Part shown: piece by piece, positions 9,281 to 19,292 of the stretch
Position numbering within the stretch: the first letter of the stretch is position 1
Layout of the letters: every line of letters begins with the position of its first letter
Origin: Prostheceraeus crozeri
Lineage: Eukaryota; Platyhelminthes; Polycladida; Euryleptidae
Assembly: GCA_907163375.1 (NCBI GenBank)
Contig: CAJQUW010011576.1
Span: 124,001 to 188,000, forward strand
Direction: 5' to 3'
DNA: 64,000 nucleotides
Position numbers and translations under genes: made by a program
The notes under the pieces: model-generated
The model's input: only the letters and a program-made list of their open reading frames with translations
Told to the model about the DNA's origin: nothing
The model's database searches: none

Positions 9281-10555
9281 ATGGAGTGTAAAACTTCAAA
9301 TTTTTGTTTGTTTGATGAACAAGCGATACAGACAGATATTCTTAGTTCAAGTATTGTAGATTATCATCCTCGAACTGCTGAGAATACTGGTCCAATTGAA
9401 TTTGTCATTGCTGGCGCTAGTGATGACTACATTGATTTAAGTTATGCGATGGTTGATGTGCGGTTCAGAATTCAGCAAGCAGATGGTACTAACATAGATG
9501 CTACACATAAAGTTGGTCTGAACAATTTACCGCTGGCAACGCTATTTCGTGATGTTTCTCTAACTATTGGAGAGCAACAGGTAGAAGGTGGACAAAGCGA
9601 TTATCCCTATAAAGCATATTTCAATGCCCTATCACAGTTTCATCCGTCAGCACAAGAGAGTAACATGGAAGCAATGGGATGGTATAGAGATGAAGCAACA
9701 CAATTTGATAGTGAGACAAACACTGGTTTTGTAAAGCGATCTGCTTTTATTAACGATAGTAAAGTATGTCAGCTATGTTGTCCACTAAATCTTGACTTCT
9801 TCAGACAGTCAAAGTTTTTACTCTATAATACCAGCATGCGAGTCAAACTTAGATTGAACAAGCCTGAATTTTTGTTGAATGCATATGCTAAAGTTGTCAA
9901 TTTTAAAATCCATGTGGAAGATCTTACGCTATACATTCGTCGAGTGGTAGCTAATCCAAGTGTAATTAGAGGACATGCTGAGGGTCTTAACCGTAGCAAT
10001 GCTATTTATCCCATTTAACATACAAAGCTTCTCGCATTTACTATTCCTAAAGATCAAAAGAGTATTATGAAAGATGGTTTATCTCCATCAGAAGCACCAA
10101 AACTCCTCATGGTAGCAATGGTTGAAAATGATGCATTCAATGGCAATATCAAGAAGAATCCTTTCAACTTCAAACACAACAGTTTGAGCGAAATTGCTTT
10201 ACGTGTAAATGGTGTCAGTCATCCTGGACCGCCCTATAGATCAGACTTCTCTTATCAATTTTTGCGCAGGTATGTTGACTACATGAATGTCTTTGGCTTT
10301 TACAACACAGACGACACCAACGGGCTTACAATGAAAGAGTTTAAGAATGGTTTTACTATTTATGCATTTGATTTGACTGCCGACAGTGATATTAGTGCAC
10401 CTTATCGTCAAGCTAACGTTCCTCATAATATTCGCTTGGATCTTGAGTTTAAAACAACGCTAGCTGCGACGATCAATGTATTGATTTATGCAGTTTTTGA
10501 TTCAAATATTGAAATAACTAAGTATCGTGACGTGATTCTTCACTATAATCGTTAA
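9281..10555 (+). pseudogene. Double-jelly-roll major capsid protein region
   Basis: The region starts with ATG at 9281 and matches the widespread Polinton capsid family (the type annotated as F54H12.2-like in animals). Markers are IVDYHPRTAENTGPIEFVI, DYIDLSYAMVDVRFRI, a segment with VGLNNLPLATLFRDVSLTI, and QSDYPYKAYFNALSQF. The second half (10067 onward) carries YRSDFSYQFLRRYVDYMN and LRLDLEFKTTL, then NVLIYAVFDSNIEI. The family forms hexon-like trimers of icosahedral shells. It lies between the pVI-like and protease genes and is interrupted. Strong family call, fossil state. Confidence 0.88.
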
Positions 10556-10560
10556 TTAGT

Positions 10561-11013
10561 TTGTTGAATGCTGACAATATTAAAGCTAAAGTACAGCGTA
10601 ATGCAGATGAAGCTACGTTGAAAGCTTTTGATAATGTCTATTCGCTAGATACCCTACCAACTACAGTAAAACAGTATCCCATCTTTATTGTATTGAACAC
10701 TCAGTCAAAGAATTTAGAAGGTGAACATTGGAAAGCTATCTTTATTGGAAAAGACAGACGCGGTGTACTATTTGACTCTCTTGCTCAACCTCCAAATATA
10801 CCAACACAGCAGTGGTTGAGAAAACATACTCGTCAATATCAACGAAATGAGCGCATACTACAACATCCTCTTTCGTCAACTTGTGGTGCATTTTAAAACT
10901 TCATTTTAAAACGTTCGCATGTACGTCGATTTAAATCTGTTATTCAAAAGTTTTCATGCAACCCATCTTGTAATGAAAAGATGATTTGTAAGTTCTATAA
11001 TGATTTGAAATAA
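10561..11013 (+). pseudogene. Adenain-type cysteine protease (Polinton PRO)
   Basis: Maturation protease of the adenovirus/Ulp1 kind. Visible motifs are EGEHWKAIFIG with the catalytic His, GVLFDSLAQPP with the acidic partner, and LQHPLSSTCGAF with the catalytic Cys. The family cleaves capsid precursor proteins. The C-terminal part, with its cysteine-containing segment, runs to about 11013. It follows the capsid gene by a few bases. The region is interrupted and treated as a fossil. Confidence 0.82.
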
Positions 11014-11043
11014 AACATCATCATATTGGAATAAAAATTGTTT

Positions 11044-11466
11044 TTATTTCACAATCCGCTGGGTATGTACATATTCGATTAAATGGTCTAGGATTGTATC
11101 TGCTTGCACTTCTGATTTCAGTCCAGTAATGATAACTTTACTGTTATGAAAGATTGCAATATGTACAGGATTCCAACGATTAATGAGAGCTGCAGGAAAA
11201 AGTTCTGGCTCAGAACACAAATTGTAGCTGCTGCTATGAATCTTCGAAAACGATACGTTTTCACTCAATTGAGTAGAGATCACCATATTGTTCACAGTCA
11301 GATTCGACATCACACACTGCTCCCTCTTCCATATCCGACGTAGTAGCTTCTGCAGGTCTAAGCGCATTAACCGCGCCGGTGAATGAGAAAGGGCGCCGAG
11401 AATTTGTACCGTCCCGTTTAGAAAGAGTTGAAGGTTCCGTAAATTGCTCATCTTCACCACTAACAT
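11044..11466 (-). CDS. TATA-binding-protein-like (TBP fold) protein
   Basis: A 140-residue minus-strand frame. The C-terminal half has the signature of a TBP repeat: SEPELFPAALINRWNP, then HIAIFHNSKVIITGLKSEVQ, then a helix ending LIEYV. In TBP the matching string is YxPELFPxLIxR...IFxxGKVxxTGxK. Before it, MSNLTVNNMVISTQL matches the preceding strand (NIVSTxxLG in TBP). Only one repeat is visible, whereas TBP has two. TBP-fold proteins set transcription start sites by binding TATA boxes, and this element has several clear TATA boxes. It is transcribed opposite to the protease gene and lies downstream of two duplicated minus-strand TATA elements. Motif-based call; a search is needed. Confidence 0.6.
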   Translation of the reverse strand: MLVVKMSNLRNLQLFLNGTVQILGALSHSPARLMRLDLQKLLRRIWKREQCVMSNLTVNNMVISTQLSENVSFSKIHSSSYNLCSEPELFPAALINRWNPVHIAIFHNSKVIITGLKSEVQADTILDHLIEYVHTQRIVK

Positions 11467-11599
11467 TTGCGGTCGACCCGGATAATACTTGCTGTTTGGA
11501 ATTTGTTGATGTAATGTTGCGAGATCGATTTTAATAGAGTCTGATGCGGCGGAGAATGTTGACGATGGTGTAACGATGACGTCTCATGATGAAGATATA

Positions 11600-11990
11600 A
11601 GTAAATAGAGCGATGTATCTTCCTTTTATACTTTTGCCAACTACCTTGATGAAATGTGAAGCAGATAGAAAGTTGGGAATGATAGATTTGATTTCGTTGC
11701 TTTTTAAGTCGCAACCATATGCGATTTCCTATGCGTGAATGCCGATATGATAAAGCAAATTCTCCTCATATTTCCAGTATGGTCTTTGAAATAAGCGTTT
11801 TGATCATGATGGAGCATAACATTGTGTTGAAGGTGGTGTCTGATTAAGATTTGCATAGCAAAGCGATAAACTCTCGACGAATAAATGACATAATGGAGCG
11901 ATGTATCCATCTTTTATATTTTTCCCAATTGTATTTGCGAAATGAAAAATAGATCGAGGAATCAGAATGACAGATTTGAATTTCATTTCT
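11600..11990 (-). promoter_or_regulatory. Two duplicated minus-strand TATA promoters
   Basis: Segments of about 100 bp at 11600-11700 and 11890-11990 are diverged direct copies. Each contains on the minus strand a TATA box (TATAAAAGGA at 11630-11621; AATATAAAAG at 11920-11911) followed about 12 bp later by ATACATCGCT. They lie upstream of the TBP-like gene. Between and around them are only short minus-strand frames. A weaker plus-strand TATATAG near 12220 could serve the divergent gene starting at 12239. Confidence 0.5.
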
Positions 11991-12238
11991 GTACTGTTGA
12001 AGGCAAATTTGATTACCCGAAGAGATGAATTGTAGCGTTTCAAAATATTCCAAATCCCACATGATGTCATTAAGATTAAAAAATTCTCGCCAGGTTAATG
12101 TAATTCCTCTCGATGTATTTCCATGAGAATTTTTGAAATGAACGTTTCAATTGCGATCAACTTTGATGTATTGTTGAGAATCCAAAATCCAAGTCTTCAT
12201 GATGTTATGCAAGTTGGTAATATATAGATCACCAGAAT

Positions 12239-13891
12239 ATGAAAATGTCGTTTTACCATATTTTGCTTAGCAATGCAGCAACAAATGGATTTGCTAGTAA
12301 TCGAGCCGCTATCTTTTCTACTCCCATTAATAATATACAACAGCTGAATGGAGAGTGGGAAGTAGGGGTCACACAACTTGTTCACAGTAACTGTGTCTAT
12401 ACTTTTGATCATGAGGTGATGGCTATTAATATGAGACGCACAGCTGCTTACCAATGTGAAAAGGGCTGCCGAGTATACATTCCACAATGGCCGAAGAAAG
12501 ATCTTCTATCATGTGAGAAATTCGTATATGATTTCCTGAATAAAGCGTGTAAACACATTGTCCAATTTACTCGGCACAATGGTGATCATAATTATGTACA
12601 TCATGTAGTTCATAAAGATTGGATTGTTGCTTTGAGTTCCAGTTTAAGAAATGATTTAGGTTACCTCGCTAGCGCCTTAACAAGCCATGATAATTATGCC
12701 GTTAATTACCCCCCAAGTGGTCATAAACAGTTAATATATCGAGAGGAAGCTTATTATGTAGATCTTATTCCAAAAAATAAGACGTTGGTGAAGAAGATTA
12801 TGATAAAGCCAAGAAAGACAAACATGACTCTACAAGCTTCTATGAATAAATTTCCTAATAATAAACCATCAGACTTTCGAGTAGAATTAAATCACTCACT
12901 ACATCTAGAAGGCGAATGGGAGGTGGGCGTTTCTAGTATTTGCTGCGATAGCAATATTCAGAATGTGAATAATTTGGAAGAAATGATATTGACTCCTCGC
13001 ACCCATGATGGAATAACGATGAATAATACATTCCAGTTCCCATACAATTTAACGTCAGATGGAAAGTGGAACTATGAATGGATTCAGATAAAATCAGATT
13101 ATTATGGTCCATTTGGGGATGAGAAAATTATTAAGGCATTCAATAGTGGCAATACTTCCATCATGAAGAATGAGGATCAGAAAGTTTATGAGTTTAGTAT
13201 CTATCATTGGAATGGGAGACAGCTCCTTCGCTTTCATTCTTTTACTAAAGGTCTTACACTTAGGTTGGATAATGAATTCTATCCACATCTCGGTTTTGGG
13301 CACGGTCTACATCTAACGTCAATTGCTACTGCAAATGTTAAAAAAGTTTATTCAAATCGAATCAACAAATCTCATTATAAATTCAAAATATTTGATGAAG
13401 ATGTTATAGAACGTGAAGATCGCATCATTTTAAAGAAGCGTGGTGTTCAACCTTTATCACTTGCTGAGTTAGTAAAACGATGGAATGAGACTGTGGGTAA
13501 GAAGTATGGAGGGAAAATTATGCCGGAGAAGGATAAGTTGGTTATTCAGAAATATAATGACAAACTTACAGTTTATTTCTCTCCAGCCTTGCGTCATTTT
13601 GTAAGACATCCAACACCTATTATTGGGAGCGGTGTGGTGTATGCTTCTCATGAATATCAGACTAAAGCTGATTCAGTTAATGATGATTGGTGGGTGGACA
13701 TCTATGGTGATCGCATCAAGAAAATTTACCAGTCTTATGAAGAATCTAAAGTTGCTATCAATATAATGCCGCGTCTATATCATACAGTTGAAGGCTTCAT
13801 TCATGCAATAAATCCTTATATACAACAGAAGTTGAAGCATGTGATGAAAAGTAAATATGATGTAAAGACACCACATTTCGTTTTCAATTGA
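12239..13891 (+). CDS. Capsid-associated Polinton protein with repeated GEWEVGV motif
   Basis: 550 residues. Two internal segments share a pattern. The N-terminal one has FYHILLSNAATNGF leading to LNGEWEVGVTQLVHSN. The second, near residue 200, has TLQASMNKFPNNKPSDF leading to LEGEWEVGVSSICCDSN. This F-x-V-x-L...GxWEVxL pattern is a hallmark of a large Polinton protein usually grouped with minor capsid or spike-like components. Its biochemical role is not settled. It is the longest open frame in the window and follows ATG at 12239, opposite the minus-strand TATA cluster. The stretch after its stop shows the same family's C-terminal signature. Confidence 0.65.
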   Translation: MKMSFYHILLSNAATNGFASNRAAIFSTPINNIQQLNGEWEVGVTQLVHSNCVYTFDHEVMAINMRRTAAYQCEKGCRVYIPQWPKKDLLSCEKFVYDFLNKACKHIVQFTRHNGDHNYVHHVVHKDWIVALSSSLRNDLGYLASALTSHDNYAVNYPPSGHKQLIYREEAYYVDLIPKNKTLVKKIMIKPRKTNMTLQASMNKFPNNKPSDFRVELNHSLHLEGEWEVGVSSICCDSNIQNVNNLEEMILTPRTHDGITMNNTFQFPYNLTSDGKWNYEWIQIKSDYYGPFGDEKIIKAFNSGNTSIMKNEDQKVYEFSIYHWNGRQLLRFHSFTKGLTLRLDNEFYPHLGFGHGLHLTSIATANVKKVYSNRINKSHYKFKIFDEDVIEREDRIILKKRGVQPLSLAELVKRWNETVGKKYGGKIMPEKDKLVIQKYNDKLTVYFSPALRHFVRHPTPIIGSGVVYASHEYQTKADSVNDDWWVDIYGDRIKKIYQSYEESKVAINIMPRLYHTVEGFIHAINPYIQQKLKHVMKSKYDVKTPHFVFN

Positions 13892-14306
13892 AAATCAACG
13901 CGTTGTTCTGAAACTGGGTGATGACATTCAATGTCAATTGAGCAAAAATTTGAAAAAACTCTTTGGTTTTTCAATGCTACAAAATATGTTTACTGCCGCG
14001 CATACGATTGGTATAGAAACACCAATGACACTTGATAAACATGAATAACACCTTTACATTCAAAGTGATTTGATTCTACCTATTTCTGTTGGCGAGAAAA
14101 AAGAACACATTTTACGTGATTTCATTCATGATAAGGATGCTTTATATGGAATAGTCGAGAAGATGTTTCAACCTATTTCCTACCATCCTGTTATCAAACA
14201 AACTATGCCATCTATTTCTATCAGAATTACAAATGGTCTACATGAGTGCATCCATGTCAAAGATACTAAATCCCTCTTAACTTTAGTGTTTCGGAAAACA
14301 AAGTGA
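13892..14306 (+). pseudogene. C-terminal region of the capsid-associated family
   Basis: The sequence after 13891 contains FFHTIGIETPMTL-like and HLYIQSDLILPISVGEKKE motifs, then MPSISIRITNG and LLTLVFRKTK. The run from Y-x-x-x-D-L-I to the final strand resembles the C-terminal end of Polinton minor-capsid-type proteins. It belongs by family to the gene just upstream and is decayed. Confidence 0.5.
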
Positions 14307-14473
14307 AGTCATTGTAAAATTTATGTGCATGAAAAAGTCTTTTCACAGATATAGGGGGAATGGGCTGACTGCAGGCATATATTCACAAGGAAGTGCAATC
14401 TAAAGCGATACATAAAACAACAATGAATGTCAACAAAAGCATCATCAAAATACTGATTTGAGACTGAATCTAT

Positions 14474-17455
14474 TTACACATCTCCTGAATCCGGTAGTGT
14501 GAGTTTAATTCTTTTGGTTAGTGATAAGTTGGTATCAGGATGTCCATGTAGAAGAGATATGTTATGTCCTATCCAACACCTCTTATCCTCCCACGCTGAA
14601 AGTGCTCGCTTTCTAAATGTATGAGTTTTTACCTCATGCGTCTTTGATTTTAAGATGGTCATGTTGACAAACGTTACACACTTATTTTGAAAGGCCTTCT
14701 TATAGACCCTATATTTCATATTTACAACAATCGACTTAGATATGCCTTTTGCGCGCTTAATGCTGTCACTGGAGTCTTTTGGTTTCATAGAATACATTTT
14801 AGGCCGAAGAAGAATCATTTCCTTAATTTCTTTTCCTGCCATTTCATCTTTGAAGCATCCTAATTTTGCTTTATTTTTAGTAGAGTATAGTGGGTGATCT
14901 GTAGGATAATTTGACGTATCAAAATAATTTTCTGGAGACTTTCCTATTTCATAAAAGTATAACTCTTTCTGAGCAACGATACGTAAAAAGAAACTGTCTG
15001 TATCACTACCCAGCAAAGGCACGTCTTTGATTAGAGGACATGGTTTTAATATTCTATAGAAGAATTGATACATTTCAAGCTTGGAATAATCTAATACAGC
15101 TTGTCCAATGTAGATGGGCTTGCACAACTCTACGTCTGATTTTATCATTTCAATACCAACCAACTCATCATCTATAATATCTCTATGAATAAAGAGAGGT
15201 GATGCCGCTAACTTTTGAAATTTATCATTATGATTCACAAGTTCATACGTTTTCTAGCATCCTGCATCGTCTTACCAAAAAGACTATTATTCTTATATTT
15301 ATAAAAATCCTTTTCAAAATTATTTTGGGCTAGTGCACGTTTCTGGCTGTTACTATCAACATATGGTTTCAGAAAGGTTTTCTGTCTAAATTTGATAATG
15401 CGGTGAACCGTTTTTAAAATCCTGCCCATTTCTAAATAAAATTTTAAGATGGAAAAGTGAGCTAGATAATTTTCTTTATCAAATTGAGTAAGCAAAAGTT
15501 TGCGACAAGGCTTATACTTGGGTTGTCCACTCCCTTCTAAATCTTTATGAAATTGTTTCATAAAGTCCGAAAACATATCTTCAGTCACTTCATCTGATTC
15601 GGGCGCAAGTGGAAAATCCACAGTTTTGTTTTTAATACTATTTGGATTGATAAGATCTACCTCAAAATAATATCCCCAATCACCATCATCTGGAATAGCT
15701 AGTATGTTTGAAGGATTGGAGAAATGTTGAATTTCACTATCACCTAGCCAGCTAAACTCAGAGTGAGGTAGAGGTTTGGATAGTGAACTACTGTATAAAT
15801 TATTCTGGTCATAGTACTTTAGATGAATCTGATCATCATCTACTATTTTTGATTTTATTTGATGCCTATTTACAAATGTGAGACCACCGCGAATTCCTCG
15901 CTCACATAAATTATACATTTCTGGATCTTGCAAAAGATGGATGGTCTCGCCAGTCATTTTAAAAGCAGACTGGAATGACATGGCTGGAAGACTGACAAAG
16001 TGGATAGCGACTAATTTATCTTCTTCTAATGTCACTCGTCGAAACTCCTGAAATACATCTAATTTTAGATAGGCGATCATATAATCGCTAAACGTTTGAA
16101 GGCAAATTTTGTCCATGCAACTTGAGCATGATCGTAATCTTCTACCTTACATTCTATACCAGTCAAATCATTTTTAAATTTATCTATTGATGGAAGAGAA
16201 GTCTCACTAAGTTTAGAAATGTTGTCAAAGTATGCATACGGAAACACTCCTTTGCATGTGATGACTTCAACCTCAAGTTAGGATATTGTTTCTTCAAATC
16301 TTCTTATCTTTGGGTATGCGTTCCATTTGCAATTTACCTCGCTTACACCATTCATAATGTGTTTGAAATTTATCTTTTGACCAGAAGGATCTCATACAAC
16401 GGTCACATATGAAATGCTCCCCCCTTTTGGATGTTAAGTGGGAATATAGTCGATGAATATTTGGAATACCGCAGTAATGCCACTGTTGACTGCTATCCTC
16501 ATATACCAACATGAGGTTGACACCACGATCATAAGTTGATGAACGTTTGTTGTAGCGTACACCTTTAAGTCCTTTTTGCCAGACGTGAACAACTATTTAA
16601 ATTTCATTTAATTTTTCAAATTTCTCTATATCTTTCAATTTCATATCTTCACTATTGCAGTCATAAAATTTCAATTCATTCTCCCATTGATGATATTTGA
16701 TTTTACGGAAACGGTTGTTCTGTACATCATGATAGTGGAGAATGAATAAAACCGCATACTTAAAACAGTGCGATTCACAATCTATAGAAATGACTGCTTT
16801 CTTATCTTTTAACGTTTTTGGAAGATTGAAGGAGCCTCGTCCACTGTAATTTTCTAATAGAGTAATTTTAAACATGGCAGATTCTACACCATCAAAAATC
16901 AGGCCACTATCGCGCTCGTTAAATTTATCAATATTTGATTTTAGCCCTTGAATGTGAAACTCCAACCTCTGCACTATTTCGCCAGTATGATGGTCAACTT
17001 TAACATATTTTATTTTAAGATAGATGAGCGCTTTTATTCTAAAGTTGTCTCTAAATTTCTAAAGAGCGCATCCATCAATATTGAATTTTGGTGAAACCAC
17101 TCCGGTAAATAAGCAATGCTTTCTGAGGATTCCATATGGTAATTTCTCACTACATTATTGAGCGACACTTCAGTGAGACGGATGGAGGAGGTGCTGTTAC
17201 TATAACTATCATTTGTATGCGTGTGGTGAAGTCTATGTGAAGATAATTCAAAACGTGTTTCAAAAGATTGAGTACAAAAGTCGCAAGTAAAGGAGACATG
17301 TTGAATAGAATCATCCTCACCTCGGGAGATTGATGATGTCTTGGGTTGACATACACGTTGTCTGATGTGTCGGGCGAGATCATGCTTCGTCGTAAAGATG
17401 TGACTACGATCAGCACATTCCCGCGACTGACAGCTTGAGCTGGTACTAACATCAC
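14474..17455 (-). pseudogene. Protein-primed family B DNA polymerase, decayed
   Basis: Minus-strand polymerase gene of the Polinton. From its 5' side it shows zinc-finger-like repeats (SRECADRSHIFTTKHDLARH; then CDFCTQSFETRFELSSH; later CDRCMRSFWSKDKFQTHYEW), the exonuclease/linker region, and the palm. Palm motifs are LKYYDQNNLYSSSLSKPLP (motif A type), KYKNNSLFGKTM (motif B type) and LGSDTDSFFLRI (motif C, the DTD metal-binding pair). Protein-primed PolB copies linear genomes from a terminal protein, fitting the inverted repeats. The gene is broken into several open stretches and is treated as a fossil. Confidence 0.9.
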
Positions 17456-17514
17456 CTGAAAGAGAAATCATTCTATCATCTCTATTAAAGTTATAGTTTA
17501 TTGATACAACCTAC
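17456..17514 (-). other. Candidate 59-nt intron in polymerase gene
   Basis: On the minus strand a donor AAG|GTAGGT begins at 17514 and an acceptor TTTCTCTTTCAG ends at 17456. It lies just ahead of the zinc-finger part of the polymerase. Confidence 0.5.
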
Positions 17515-17575
17515 CTTCACTTAACAGCTCTAAAGTTTCCTCGAGAAGGGAGCGTTTTGGTGATGAAGTAGATGC

Positions 17576-17642
17576 CTGAAATTGAGAAAGATGCTATTAG
17601 CCAAACGTTTGAGGGAGATGAGTGAGGAAATCTTCAACTTAC
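17576..17642 (-). other. Candidate 67-nt intron directly after polymerase ATG
   Basis: On the minus strand ATG (17645-17643) is followed at once by donor GTAAGT, and the acceptor TTTCTCAATTTCAG ends at 17576. The first exon therefore codes only the start codon, as at 3824-3894 on the left side. In both places the sequence after the acceptor begins GC(T/A)TCTAC. Confidence 0.55.
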
Positions 17643-17770
17643 CATTTCAACGAAATCAAGCTTAAGTATGGTACTTCAATGTCAGAAAATTGTATAGTTT
17701 ATCAAAATAGAGACTTCATTTATTCTCAACACATCTCAAATATAGAATAAAAAATAAGTCTGTTTCCCCC

Positions 17771-17780
17771 CTTTTATATA
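17771..17780 (-). promoter_or_regulatory. TATA box of the polymerase transcript
   Basis: TATATAAAAGGGGGG read on the minus strand, about 125 bp before the polymerase ATG at 17645. The intergenic stretch to the plus-strand gene at 17873 is therefore a divergent promoter region. A TATAGC-like element near 17850 could serve the plus-strand side. Confidence 0.6.
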
Positions 17781-17872
17781 CTCTCATACTCGGCATTCAT
17801 TGGCTATTCATTTGATTGGCTACTTGTACTTAAGCACTAAAAAATCAAGTTTATAGCATACAATTTGAAGTC

Positions 17873-18232
17873 ATGAATTCGCCAACAGCAACTCTCTCCG
17901 TGGACACATCAACTTGCCCTCCCGCTCCAAAGAAGGTGAAGTTGGAGAAGAAGAAAACAGTCGAGGATATTCCAAGCTTGGAATATCCGACTCTGACTGA
18001 GGAAGGGGAGATGGAAATGGTGTATGTGAGGTGGAAGTACCTACTTTATAACAAGGAGGATGTGTCGAAGGAGGATGATATCAGCCTTCTCCATGACATA
18101 CGGAGATGGTATAGTCCATCGTCTCAACCCAGGAACAAGATTGAATGGGACTATGTATTTGGTGTATTGGCTGCAGCCGAGGAAAGACTACGACAGTTGA
18201 AATGCAGGTGTGATAACTGTGAATCACTGTGA
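17873..18232 (+). CDS. Small Polinton accessory protein with nuclear-import-like motif
   Basis: 119 residues beginning with ATG at 17873. Residues 17-29 (APKKVKLEKKK) resemble an SV40-type nuclear localisation signal. The rest is acidic then aromatic (VYVRWKYLLYN, IRRWYSPSSQ), and the C-terminus is cysteine-containing (KCRCDNCESL), perhaps a metal site. It is transcribed divergently from the polymerase. The function is unknown; a nuclear regulatory role is only an inference from the signal-like motif. Confidence 0.5.
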   Translation: MNSPTATLSVDTSTCPPAPKKVKLEKKKTVEDIPSLEYPTLTEEGEMEMVYVRWKYLLYNKEDVSKEDDISLLHDIRRWYSPSSQPRNKIEWDYVFGVLAAAEERLRQLKCRCDNCESL

Positions 18233-18498
18233 AACAATGTGACTCCAGAAGAGCTTCTAAATTATTTGTAATTTCTGAATATATGCTTCATTTGTTATAT
18301 CCGTCTGTTTTCACTTATTTCTGGGTAATGTAGTCATCAGCATCATTGTGAAAAATCTAATCATTTGACAGCTCAGTATAAATCATAGCAGCTGATAATA
18401 GATACAATCATTCTTTCCTAGGTACTACCTCTATTGCTGAGGATAAATGATAAAGGGATTGAATATCACAAAACAGACATGTAGTTCTTTAGATTTAT

Positions 18499-18756
18499 TC
18501 ACAATTGAAGTACATATACTTTATAGCGAGGAAAAGTCAAGTGGAGAACCTCTAAGTCTTTGTAAACTTTGTAGCACCTTAGTCGTTTAGGGGCATCTGG
18601 CGTTTTCTCACACGTGTTGTCTTCGGTATCCATTCTTCGTCTATCCAGACAATTCTTACAGTCTTGTCTTTGTGGTAAATCTCCTTCTGTCCACACTTGC
18701 CTTCATCCCACTCATTGATGATCACAAAATTACTTGATGTTTCTGATTTTGCCATG
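18499..18756 (-). pseudogene. Minus-strand member of a divergent paralogue pair
   Basis: The sequence downstream of the ATG near 18756 encodes a start similar to the plus-strand gene at 18933: both share an I-(I/D)-EWD block and a (V/I)VWxDxExxPKTTR block. The two genes point away from each other across a palindromic spacer, so they look like products of an inverted duplication. The family is unknown to me. The gene belongs to the Polinton and is decayed. Confidence 0.45.
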
Positions 18757-18770
18757 TTAGACTCCTAGTT

Positions 18771-18917
18771 CGTATAATGTGAATGAGAAGTGTTACAATC
18801 TTCTGAGATATATAGTCTTCATTTAAATTAGAATAATTCTGATTGGCTGTTGAGGGACTCATTGTTAAATAACTATATAAGTGAAACGATTGCAGCACTT
18901 CTCATTCACATGATACG
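18771..18917. repeat. Inverted repeat around a divergent promoter
   Basis: About 30 bp at 18771-18800 (core GTGAATGAGAAGTG) recurs in reverse complement at 18888-18917 (core CACTTCTCATTCAC). Between the arms are TATA-like elements facing each way (GATATATAG near 18806; TATATAAG at 18874-18881). The arms lie at the expected leader positions of the two flanking genes, so the duplication included the promoter. Confidence 0.6.
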
Positions 18918-18932
18918 AAGTAGAAGACTAAC

Positions 18933-19292
18933 ATGTCAAACTCTCAAGCATTAGAAATATGTAACCAAATATTTGAAGTCATTGACGAGTGGGATCAAGA
19001 CAACTGTGAACAGGAGGAGGAGACCAGCGAGAAAGTCGTCGTCATTGACGAGTGGGATCAAGTCAACTGTAGACAGGAGGAGTCCCGCGAGAAAGTCGAC
19101 GTCATTGAAAAAATTGTGTGGACTGATCGTGAATTTCGGCCAAAAACGACGCGTGTGAGAAAAGTGTCAGGTGCTCCCAAGTGCCCAAAACATTTTACAA
19201 TCTATCCAAATTTAAAAGTGATCCCTCTTAACTTTGAGCGAAAAATAAATCTACAAACTACATGTCTTTGTTTTTGCAATGTAATGATCTAG
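18933..19292 (+). CDS. Plus-strand member of the paralogue pair, with internal repeat
   Basis: 119 residues from ATG at 18933. It contains a tandem internal duplication: EVIDEWDQDNCEQEEETSEK followed by VIDEWDQVNCRQEESREK. The conserved block IVWTDREFRPKTTRVRK comes next, shared with the minus-strand neighbour. It is acidic then basic, with scattered cysteines. I recognise no known family. The TATA-like element TATATAAG at 18874 lies about 55 bp upstream of the ATG. Confidence 0.5.
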   Translation: MSNSQALEICNQIFEVIDEWDQDNCEQEEETSEKVVVIDEWDQVNCRQEESREKVDVIEKIVWTDREFRPKTTRVRKVSGAPKCPKHFTIYPNLKVIPLNFERKINLQTTCLCFCNVMI

